NCBI RefSeq assembly: GCF_018143015.1
Contig: NC_054740.1
Coordinates: 66,800,856 to 66,864,855, forward strand
Direction: 5' to 3'
Length of the DNA: 64,000 bases
Source: Lytechinus variegatus
Taxonomy: Eukaryota; Echinodermata; Echinoidea; Temnopleuroida; Toxopneustidae
Positions 49,473 to 61,700 of the stretch are shown in pieces. The translations under genes were made by a program, and so were the position numbers. The notes beneath the pieces are model-generated. The model saw only the letters and a program-made list of their open reading frames with translations, was not told where the DNA came from and ran no database searches. Position 1 is the stretch's first letter. Each line of letters starts with the position of its first letter.

Positions 49473-51044
49473 CAACAGTATTCTTGGAAATAAAATGTTT
49501 CAGAACGATATGTGTGTATGTATATTTTTATTGAATCTTCTCACTCATGAATAAAGAAAGAGAGACAGAGAGAATAAAAGTTTATATGTTGCAGTGTGTT
49601 TTGTAGCCTCTTATCATAAACAAGTACCTCATCCATTTTTCTAATCTTTTTCAACAAAATAGTTGATCATTCCACTCATTTTCCAGTTCTATAGATATTG
49701 TATTAGAACAATGTCACCATGCTCTGTAAAAAATTAATATCTATATTATGTGTGATTCTTTTTGCAATTTCCTTTTATTTGGGTCATTTTAATCCTATTG
49801 CCATTACATCTATAACAAGTATATTGAGGCTGTCTCTTTACCTTTTGCAAGTGTGAAAAGTATGATTTAATTTGTTGTGCATTATTGGAAGAAAACACCA
49901 AACATGAATTCCAATTGTGTTCTTTTATGGACTCAACCTTTATTTTTTTTTGCATGTAGATAACTGATTTATTTTGATGTTACCTGTGAACAATAAATTC
50001 ATATAACAGTAAAATATAATTGCTTGGCAACATTACTAAATATTATCTATTACAGGTCATTATGAAGGAGAGCATAAAGAAATACAAGTGCAAAAAGTTA
50101 AGGAATACAAATCCCATCTTTAACATGCCAGTTGCTTCATTTTGGATGATAGAGTGCTGCATTTGGAGAGAATGTAACTTGCTTATGTTACTTTGAGGAT
50201 CCAAATAAATCAAGTAATTTTCATTAAAATTTGAGATACAAGGTCATAATACTCAACAGTGATAGTGGATGTCGTATTTAGAAAGAAATTTTACTCCAAA
50301 GATTGTTGATTTCAAAGACCATTTACATTCCTTTATTCAATGGAAATTAATGTACACACCAAATCCATTGGTGCGAGTATAATTCATTCCTGATTTGTTT
50401 ATTTCCCATGTTTGCAGTGTCACATATATATTTATATTATTTTCAGTGTGTAAAGCATTCCAGCTTCTGCTGTATTCATTTACTGAAGAAAAGCTATTAG
50501 ATGTTATTTGAAATTGTCAAATGTATTACATTGTAATTTGTAAATGTAAATATATATTCTAAACATATATTTCAAAATAAAATTTTCCAATCAGTCAGTA
50601 TTAGTCTACTTTGTTTTTATTCATTCATACATTTGTTGATTTACATATTACAAACATTGTAAATTTGCCCAAACCATAAAATCTACATAAATCTTCACAA
50701 ACATTACATTGAGTAAGTTGTTTTTAAATAAAAGAAAATTCTGATTTCAAGTATTTTTTTATAGTGAAACATAAAAATGAAAATTGAAAGTGTATACATG
50801 TATTTTGTTTAGTTCCATTCACCTCAATTTGCAGCAAAAATGAAAATGTGATTAGTTGCCTTTCGTTGAGAAAATTTATATCAACATAAATATTCACCAA
50901 ATATTAGGTTTTAGGAGAAAAGCCTCTGCATGAAAGAGCATGACAAGCTCTTTGTTTTTTATACAAAATAAGATGGAGCTGATCAATCGCAACTCTTTGT
51001 AAGAGGGGCCCCAGACACGCTGCTCCTGTTGTCAGACAATTATC

Positions 51045-51195
51045 GTCGTGTCGAGCAAGAACACCTTCAGCAAAACATTTTTCGCGCATCCCATTTATGC
51101 AATGCCCTTATGCGTGCTGCTAAAGGTGTTTTTGTGCACATGTGATGCGCGAAAGTGTGGTGTTCATGGCGTTCTTGCATCGACACGATGATTTC
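51045..51195. repeat. Foldback element, about 150 bp
   Basis: Arms ATCGTCGTGTCGAGCAAGAA and GTTCTTGCATCGACACGATG are inverted. TTTTTCGCGCATCCC pairs loosely with GATGCGCGAAAG further in. Confidence 0.55.
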
Positions 51196-52753
51196 ATACA
51201 TGCTTTATAACCAAAATATATTCAATCTTCATGGGTAATAAATCATTAAAAAAGTACTTGCTCGCATGTGTGTTACATGCGGCAACATTGATTTATGAAA
51301 AATTTGAATTTTTCTCAATTTCATAATGACATGAATTACCTGTTGTTGAATTTTGACCCATGGTAGTTTCATATAAAGCATTTTTACCACATGATGTAGC
51401 ACACAAGAACTCTAAATAGAGAAAACAGTTATAGATCTGATAAATTATATTTATTCTCTGAAAATATACAATTTTTACATGATTTCTTTTCAAATTAAAA
51501 ATATACACAACAGTAGAGTCATTCAGTCATGAGCACTGATTTGTTTGGCAGTGGTATGAACTAGACTATGAATCTACAGACAAGTTATTCTCAAAATCCA
51601 AGATACTTGATGACCAGAGATGCCAAATTCAAAGACCAGTGTCACAAAAATTTCAGGGGGGGGACTGGACCCTGACTCGGGGATAGGCTGTGATAGAGGC
51701 ATGAGAAAGAGATTTGGGGGGATGAGTAAGAGTTTGGAAGTGCTGGAATCTCACGCCTAGGGTGTGAGACCTAGCAAGTCTGGATAACAAGTACATCGCA
51801 ACTTCAGAAATAAGTCATCAATCCATGCAATGAATTCATTGGTATGTCAGAATTTGCTTCAAATATATGTTCCACACATAAATTAAAGAGAAATCCTTGG
51901 ATACCCATGATTTATCAAGCATTTTAATTTATGCAAATTGAATTTCATTGGAATACATTTATTTGGATGTTTATTTTTCTCTGCTGTTCAGAACACAAGT
52001 AGGTTGATGAAATTTGTAGCACACTTTACTCCTCACATACATGTACATGTACAAACTATTAATAAAACTTTAAAATCCAAATTTTCTTGACTGGTGAAAA
52101 CTGACAAAGCATATCACCGACTTTCAAGAAATATAGAGACCTACCACCTTCATCAAAACACTGTAGAGAAAAGTAAAACCAAAGAATAAAAGCAAATAAA
52201 TTTATCAATGTCCAAGAGGTGATCATAGTTATCAGTCACGGGGGGGGGGGGGGGGGGGGAAGTTTCTTCTCATAATTCCTGACAAGTTATGAATTAAAAA
52301 TATGCAGTGACGGTCTGCACAACTCAGCCTTTCATAAGTCAAATAAATGCACAAGCTCGCAATTTTCACACAAGAATATTAAAAATGCGTTATTTGAATC
52401 TTCAAAGTAAAATCTTGGTAAATTGAAGAAATTTTCAAGAGATTTGACTGAGACAAATATAACCATTTAATTGCTTATTGTGTCTTAATGATTAATTAAA
52501 TCTATGCATACAAACAATAATCTTTGTTAAAATGGGTAAGTTATGAGTTGGAGGTGCAAATACAATATTACAATTCGTGCTCATGGAAGACTTGGTACTG
52601 TTATCTTGTAATCACCTTTCATAGAAAGAGAATGAAATACAAGAAGAAAGAAAGGGGCAATGAAAGAGAGAGAGAGAGAGAAAGGGGGAGGGAGAAGAGA
52701 AAAAAAAGAGAGAAGAGAGAAAGACAGCTAGTAAGTAGAAGGGGAGAAATGTC

Positions 52754-55700
52754 TCAATCATGCGCTTTATCAAAGCCATGCTTCCAGACTGGTGACCTTT
52801 TATTGACGAATGCATCAATTCCCTCCTGCCCTTCCACCAGAGATAAATTGTTCACCATTACATCACTTGCATGGCTGCAGGTAAAAAAAAAGAGAATGTG
52901 AAAAGTTTAAGTTAAACTATGAGAAGCAATGAAATGAGACTACTGAGATATTTCACACTATCAATTTAAATGTTTAATAATTATAACTATAGGCCTACAT
53001 CTGACTGGCTGAAAATCCAACATTGTGGTCTTTTATATACCAGTTTCACTGAGCATAATGCCACATTACGCATTAAGTCAGTCAATATATAGCGAAAATC
53101 ATTTGCATGCACAATGGTTACCCATAGAGATACCACGTCTCCTTCAAGAGACAATACTAGATATCCCAAATGGAATAAGATATAAACAGAATTTGACGGA
53201 AAAAAAAGTGTTGGAAATAAATTGATACAACAGACAGTACAGTGCCATTCCCAAATAAAAAGTAGTAGCTTATCAATCATTACACTGTCTTGGCAATGTT
53301 TTGGATTTTTTTTACTTTCCATATAAAAATGCCAAAAATGCCAAGTGCCAACATTTTGAAGAGGAAATGTTTACATCATTATTCATTTCAAGTTTAATAT
53401 GTTTTACTCATATTTATTGTTTTACAAAGTAAGAATGCTCGTCTGTAAAATTGTAATTGATTTATATAACTTTGTATTACTTTGTATTATGTTTTGAATG
53501 GAAATGGAAAAAAAGAATTGAATTGAATAATTTTCTTTCTAAAGAAGAGAGTAAAAAAAAATATATTTGTAACAAATTTGAGTGAAAAACAAATAAGTGA
53601 ACCTCTTTTTTATTAAACTGTGATTACGAATTTAAAACTGTATCTTACTCATAAGCTGAGTTTCTGTCCATCTTCATTTGTGTGTTGAAGCAGGCTTTTC
53701 CAAGAGAGATGACAGATCCACTGTACTCGCATATCTTTTGGGCTATCCTCATAGTCTGTTATATAATAATGATGATAATAATAATATCCAACATTATATA
53801 GTGCTTTACATATTTTTAATGGGTGCATAATTCTACGCCAGCTTTAGCATGGATACTCTGATCAGGCACTCAAACATTCAAAGAAATACATAAACTTCCT
53901 ACTTGGAACCCATTTACTCCACCTTGGTGGAGAGTGGCAAATGTAGATAAATGCCTTGCCTAAGGACACACGTGCTGTGGTGGGATTTGAATCCTAGACC
54001 TTGCAGTTCAAAGTCTGGAGACTAATATCCACTCAGCCACAGCACCTATACAGAATAGGACCCAAGAACTCTTCTTTAACAAAGTAAAATGGTCATCACA
54101 CACATAGTAGTCTGCTAGGAATGTATATCATAAATAAAAATTCATTATACTTTATTTTCATATAAGAAATGATTATAATAAGCTTTCCAATGGAGATTTA
54201 TACAAGTTTATCATTGACTCTTTGTAAAGTTTGCATATCCTGTTAGAAAAATATCAAAACTTCCCTGCAAATATCCAATCTATTTTCAAGGTTTGGAATA
54301 ATCTTTGCATTGAAAAAGTTCTTGAGGAGGAAATTCACATTCTTACTTCTTCTTCCACTGTTTCTTCAGGTACCACATTGCTGATCAAGCCATGTCTCAG
54401 AGCCTCTGTAAATGAAAAAATAAGAGCATAGAATAGATCAACATAAAGATATTACATATCATCAGGAGGACCAGTAAGAAAAACACACACAAAGTACTGT
54501 ACCTACTTTAAAATCATTTGGATTGTTGAGCAAAATGATGTGTATTATTTGTTTTATAATATAGTGATGTGGAAACCGGTTATTTGATTATCCATTCGCA
54601 TCTCAAAACCATGACTGGTCGATAGTACTAGCCACTAGCTCCAGTCATTAGCAAACGGGTCATGTGACATAATAATGACATAATGTGGAGCGTTGTGGCC
54701 CAGTGGATTAGTCTTCGGACTTTGAAACAGAGGGTCGTGGGTTCGAATCCCAGCCATGGCGTAATTTCCTTCGGCAAGAAATTAATCCACATTGTGCTGC
54801 ACTCGACCCAGGTGAGGTGAATGGGTACCCGGTAGGATTTATTCCTTGAATGCTTTAGCGCCTATATGGCCGCTCAGCTACAGCCGGGGTAATAATGATA
54901 TACCAAGTATATTTCAGCGCCTTGAGCACATAATCAATGTGGATTTGGCGCTTTAGAAATACTCTATATTATTATTATGATAATTCAGCCAATCAATCGA
55001 TTAGGATCCTAATCACCATTTCATAAAAAAAGATTGATATACACAAAGAATTAAACTACCATGAGAGTAAGAAATAATTCACACCTCACAAATTCCTAAT
55101 TTAAGGAATAAATGTATCATGAATGCATAATCAATAGAAATAGCTGGAAAGAGTATCTTCGCCCAAATAATTTGATACCACATTTACGTTGTATGTCTTC
55201 ACGCTTCGATAATCAGGAGGTATTATTTGCAGTGATGTGAATTTTGACTTGAGCCAAATTAAGGCATGACTGCAATGAATGAATCCAGATGGCAATGTCA
55301 TAATCCTACATGGGTTAGGAAACATAATTGCTAATCCATTTTCAATGATTTTAACTTTAAAATGGATACTAAAATGCATTTATCAAAAAATCATAATGTA
55401 AATTACTGAAAAATTGTTTTGAAATGGATTTTAATGGAACCCTTGTAGGATTATGACATCACTGACATTATTGCAGTCATGCCTTAATTTGGGGCAAATC
55501 AAAATTTACATACTGCAAAGAATACCTCCTGGTCATCCACGTGTTAACACATACCACATAAATATAGTATCAAATTATTTGAGAATATACTCTTTCTGGC
55601 CATATGTAATAGTTATGCATTCATATATTTGTTTCTTAAATTGAGAATTTTTGGGGAGACAATCTTTTCCTCACATGGTATTATCATTACTCTCAAAACT

Positions 55701-58700
55701 GAAGTAATGCTCCACTCACCTTCAGCAGTGATGGGTTCGGCTGTAAGGAGCATCTGCATCGCAATCTTCTTAGGGACTGCTCGGCCCATAGCAACAGCAG
55801 GTGTGGAACAAAACAGACCTACTGATATACTGAATAATGAAATGAAATTAGAGATCTATTAAAAATCTTTGAGGAATAAAGTGATTATTTTATGGAGGTG
55901 ATTCAGATTTGTTCTACTTTTCTTTGGAGGAGCTATCATGGAAGGACCCGGTGCATGTTTTATCTGGCTAGGAAAGCAATTCATCAACATATTTGTCTTA
56001 CAAGTTGTTGGCTCTGACAACATTCTTTGAGTTTGATTGGCCGAGGACAATAGATCCTCTAGGATAAAAAACATTTTTTTTAGTCATCAAACATTCAACA
56101 AGTTCTTTGACAAAATGCTTCCCATGTCTGTTTTATCCAGCCATTACCCCTGTAACAGTCATGACAACTGTGTTTCTCAGCCAATCAAAATCAAGGGAAG
56201 TTGTCAGACAACAATGTTGATGGCAGCTCCTCAGGACACATCTTGAAAAGTGACCAGTTGATAAAATGCAAGCTTGCAAGATACTAAAACCATAAAACTA
56301 AATTCGTTTGTAGCCCTGAGTTCAATCAATTCATAGAACAGCCTTTTTTTTGAGGGGGGGATGAGGGATGATGCAGACCAGAGGTAGTCTGCGGGCACAG
56401 ACCCATGGTTTTTGCAATCGCATAGTGCATAATGCAGATTCTGAATTAGTGAGACTAGATTCACTATGTTCTGTGGCTGGCTCTATTTGACACAGATAGA
56501 GTCTTTGGAGTCTAGTCTTTACTCTAGACCTGTTATTGGTTGAAGCATCAAATATAAGTCTATGCCTGCAGACTAGACCAGAGGTATATTGCCATTATTT
56601 TCATAAAGTTCATCTATTTCAAGATAATAATAATAATAATAATTAAAGATTTGTATAGCGCACATATCTGTCGATGACACTCAAGGCGCACAATTAACTT
56701 ATATAAAACAGAAATGAAATAAATAAATACAAAAAATTGAACAAACTGACAAGAAAAATACAAAATCAGTTAAAGTTGGTAGTCAAAATAACAATTCGGG
56801 CTTATCTCACAACAGTTAAGGAAATGCTTCCCTCATGAGGAAAGTCCTGCTTCCTCATACAGAATTTCTTCTATATTCAAAACAGTACTTGTGTGGGTGG
56901 TTGCTGATCAATTTTGACAAGTATTTTATCATTTTAAAGCTTGGAATGTGCTTTTTCAAGCATAATAATGATCTATTATTATTATTATTATTGGACGACC
57001 AGTTGTTAGCTTTTTTTTTTTTTTGGGGGGGCATGTCTCCTATAGCAGTATAGTTGCGATGCTCACCCTGGGGTAGCAAATCTAGCTGTCTCTGCAGCTA
57101 CGGCAATGTCACAACTGGCTACCAGTTGGCATCCAGCTGCAGTGGCAAGACCTAAAAGAAAACATAACCAAGAAATAATGATATATTGGATATGAATAAA
57201 GCAGAATAAAGCAGAGTTGTTGCTTATAGGGGTTCATTAGTCTATATTGTGCAGTATAAAGTATTGTTTATTATGGCATTCAAAAGTGGGATTTTGTGAT
57301 TGTGAACTATTGGTCATTGTGCTAACACTATTTCTACTAGAATAATAAGCACCTATTAAAGCTTCAATCAAGAATAATGCTCCCCTCCCCTCTCCAAAAA
57401 GGATAGAGAAGGTACATGAAGTCTTCTGGCATGATGGCCCAATAAGCCCCCCCCCCCCGAAAAAATAATAATAATAAACATGTAACTATAAAATTCACTA
57501 TAACAATTTAATTTTAGGGATGCTCTTTAAAGAAAGGTTGTTCCGACATCCTGAAAGTTTGCCAGACATAGCAACAATTAATGTTGTATTCTTTTTCTCA
57601 CTTTCGGTGAAAATACCAATTTTTTTTACTACATGTAGGCTACCAGGAGAGAAACATGCATAAATTTGAATCACTTTAATAGCTAGTAAAAAGGCCTATT
57701 CGTGTGGTATACCTTTGACTTGAGCAATGACAGGCACAGGAAGATCTTCAATGAGCATCATCATTTCAGAGCACTTCTTAAACACCTCTGTATGGTAGGC
57801 ACGACCTGTCCTGGTGGTCTGTAGACAGAAAGACATTGATTTTGAGAAATACACAATATACTGATTACTTTTAATATTCTCCTGGGTTACAATAATAATG
57901 ATAGTAATATTTAGTTCTTGTGCATCAAATATCGTATACCATTTAACATCTCCAGTAGCTTCTAACGGATTTGGATATTATTGCCCGGCAAAAATAATTG
58001 GTTGGATGTATCAGAGTCTATGAATACAAGTAAGAAGAGGACCATTGGTTTTGAGTCCTCTCTGAAGGACTTGGTGATTGGGAGTCATCTCTATAGCCCG
58101 GCTAAGTCTTTGGCAAGGTTATAAATGTGAACTTGCGTAATTGCTTGGGAATTGCCTTTAAAGCAAGGCTAAAACTTGAGCACACAGTCAATAATATGTT
58201 ATATAACTTTTGTAAGGTCTTCGGAATCGCTTTTAAAACCCAGCTAAAGCTTCAGCAGTGGCTTAATAACATGATGTAAATCTTGAGAAAGGACTTTGGA
58301 ATCGCCTATTAGGCCTGGCTTCGGCAAAGGATCAATAATGTGATGCATGACATTCAAGTCATACATCATCAGAGCCCTAATTCACAAAGGTGGCTTTGAA
58401 AACCTTGGTTGAACCCATAGTTTATGCAGATTACCAGTATAATTTCTGCTTAATTTACCATGCATCTCAAAAAATTACCAATACTGATGCGCAGTGTGGT
58501 CACAGTGTGCAAAATTGACACCTGTTACCATGGTTATTCAAATGATTTTATTCCTGAGTTCACGCTTCATAACAGTGGACTCATATATAAAATAGCGTAC
58601 TCAACGATGGCAACAGGCGTCAATTTTGTGTACTGTGACAAAAGCGTGCATCAGTATTGGATATTTTTAGTACACATAAATAAGCATAATTTATACATGA

Positions 58701-61700
58701 AATCTGCATTAACTATGGGTTTAACTGATGGATTTCAAAATCACCTTTGTAATTCGGGCCAAGAATTCTATACTTTAGATGGACTGGATCAATCAAACTC
58801 CTAGGTAATAATAATAATAATGATAAACAGTTCTTGTATAGCGCATATCATAATCATGAATAATGTCTCTATGCGCTTCCAAAGGACTTGGATAATATTA
58901 CCCCAGCTGTAGCTTGGCAGCTGTAATTAGTAAGATTACAGCGCACACGCATTTCAAGGAACAAATTCCTGCCAGGTACCCATTCACCTCACCTGAATTG
59001 AGTGCAGCACAATGTGGATAAATTTCTTGTCGAAGGAAATTACGCCATGGCTGGGATTCAAACCCACGACCCTCTGTTTCAAAGTCCGGAGACTGATCCA
59101 CTGGGCCACAACGCTCCACATTAGGTAAGACTAGGCCCTGAACTCACCAATTCCCTGAGGTCATGACCTGCTGAATAGACTGGTCCCTGGGAAGCAATGA
59201 TGATTGCCCTTAGGTTGCCATCATCAACATCTTGAGTTAGCTCCTCTGTGACTCTGCTAAGCATGGCAAGTGAAAGAGCATTCCTGTTGTAAAGAATGAC
59301 AAAACTATAATTCAAGGGAGACTCAGGCACAAAGATACACAATAAAGTCTATCATCATAGAGGGATTTTTTTTTAATATCATAATTCATTGTTTGACCAG
59401 ATTTTGAAAAGAATATAATTGTAATATTCAAGAGGTGTCGTAAAGTGGAAAAAGCGAGGAAAAAAAATTAATTTATTTTGATCTGGTACACATAGCTCCT
59501 CTGTGATACACAATACAAAGATACACAATATAGTGTATCATCATGGAGGGATATTTTTTTTAATATCATAATTCAATGTTTGACCAGATTTTAAAAAGAA
59601 TTGTAATATTCAAAAGGTGATGTTAAGTAAAAGAAGAGAAGCAAATATTTGCTTTGATCTGCATAGACTGGTCAAACAATGAATTTTTGATCTGGTGCAT
59701 TAGAAAATTGGAATTGGAAAAACGGTGTTGGAACTTGGAAGAGTTTTATTCTTATTCAATTCTCATTGTAGCATTATCATCTTTATCATTATCACCATAC
59801 TTGTCAAGAACATCATCATCATCAGCAGAAGAACTAGTAGAAGCAGCAAAATCATAATTTCATCATCATTCTCATTCTATCACCATCGCAATCATCACCA
59901 CCACAATCATCACCACCACCACAACCACCACCACCATCATCATCATTATCATCATCATCATCATCATCATCACCATTGTTACAATCATAATTAATAATAA
60001 TACAACTCATAATCTATGAGTTGTAAGATTATTATTCATCATTATTGTTTTGGGGTGTTTTTTCGGGGGGGGGGGGGAAGCCCCCTGCCCCTCAAACCAA
60101 ATCTGACTACCACTCAGTACCAAAGACCTGCCACTTACCTCTTTTTAGGATTGCTAAGAGTAATCTTCCTGATGCCGTCTACCTGAGTGACCTGGGTGAG
60201 AGGTTGACTACTCTCTGCACAGAATCTCCTCTTCTCATTGTGAAAGATTGCCTGGTTGAAAGATGGAAGAACGTTTCTTGCCTGTTTGGATTTATTAATA
60301 AAAAACAACAACAACATAGTCACTCACAGTATCATAATACTGCAGTCTTTGCTTGCTCTTTAGAGGGTTCTATTTCTCAGTGTGTAGGCCCTAGTCCCCT
60401 TTGCTTGTCAAATTCTCAGAGACAAATGCTGACTTTTTTTGTTCAAATCTAATAATAAAAATATGAGGCTTTTTTTACATAATATTGTAATATGTGTAGC
60501 AACATCAGTTAAATACAAACAATTCCCATAGAAATACATTGTCTTCTTCTTCTTCTGGAAACAGTACAGTCCATGCACCGCCTGGTGTATTACTATTGTC
60601 GTACTGGTATTGTCAAGCAAAATCAAAAAATAAAATATTGAGTGAATTGAGGTAACAATCATCTTCAAAACTCACTAGAAATTGAACTTAAAACTTCAGT
60701 CTACGATTAGATTGCATCTAACAATAATGAATAAAGGTCTAACACTAACAGTAACAGTGTCAGTAACAATACATTATTGTTTTGACTTTTCAGTCTTTTG
60801 TCACTTGTTTTGGTAGACAGCTGGCAGCCGTCTGTTTCGAGGAGTTTTTAACATTTTTTTTTTAACTTCTCCTCGTACACAGACGGCTCGCTAGCGTGCA
60901 GCCACCATTAGGGGACTTGCAATGCAAAATCCCCCCGTCGGGGCTCTTCAATTTTTGTCTTTAATGAATAAAATTTTTGAAAATAAACGCTACCAAAATG
61001 CAAATTCATATTCCCTCTTGGCATTAATTGCCAAAAAACAGAGAAAAATGAAGTTAAAAGGAACAAAAACAGTGATTTACCTCGGCTGTCGCGCAAATTC
61101 ACTTCCCCGTTTTATCCGATCTTAAGTACATAAACATATGGCCATTGAGTCCCCTGTACAGATCGCGCTAGAACTTCGGTCTCTGTATTTGGTGAGTGAA
61201 GCCAACGGAGTTCAGCTGAACAACCAACATAACAAAGACCGAAGCTTTTGGTCTATTGTTTTGGGCACTTTATCTGGACTCGACAAATTAAATTCCATTG
61301 TTCATTAACTGCACAAGCAAGTTTTTAACAAATGTTTATAACAGTGGGGTGGCCGTGGTCGGCGTGGTGCATTTAAACTAAAGTGTTGTCTTGACTTCAA
61401 ATCTTGCCACAAATTGTGAGCCGCTAAGTCAGAGCGATTTCGCAAACACACCGACCGACTAGCTGGCCGTTGGCTACGCCTACGGTCATGACGGTCGTAC
61501 AGCTATGGTATGTGGCTGATTGCACGAAAGCATCTTTGCAAGGACCGTCTTTCGTGTCGCCCATCTTTTATGATGCGCCATGTGATTGTGAAAAGCATTT
61601 TAAATAAATCATCTGCAAACATATTTTATTCGTCCGTTAAATAATACAAAATGTTTTTTTTATAAAATGATGTGATAGGCCTATATCATGAAATTGTATA

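Larger units (their letters stand above)
47557..52753. other. Convergent intergenic region and 3' UTRs
   Basis: The first 2-3 kb are probably the 3' UTR of the coiled-coil gene, with AATAAA at 49489-49494, 49550-49555 and 50204-50209 as candidate signals. Foldback elements lie at 48518-48661, 49284-49472 and 51045-51195. A run of 20 G is at 52240-52259. The part just left of 52754 should be the ECHDC3 3' UTR. I see no other gene. Confidence 0.55.

Noticed and set aside
58460-58804. 114-codon plus-strand open frame
   Set aside because: It lies inside a complete foldback element whose arms pair end to end; no protein features.
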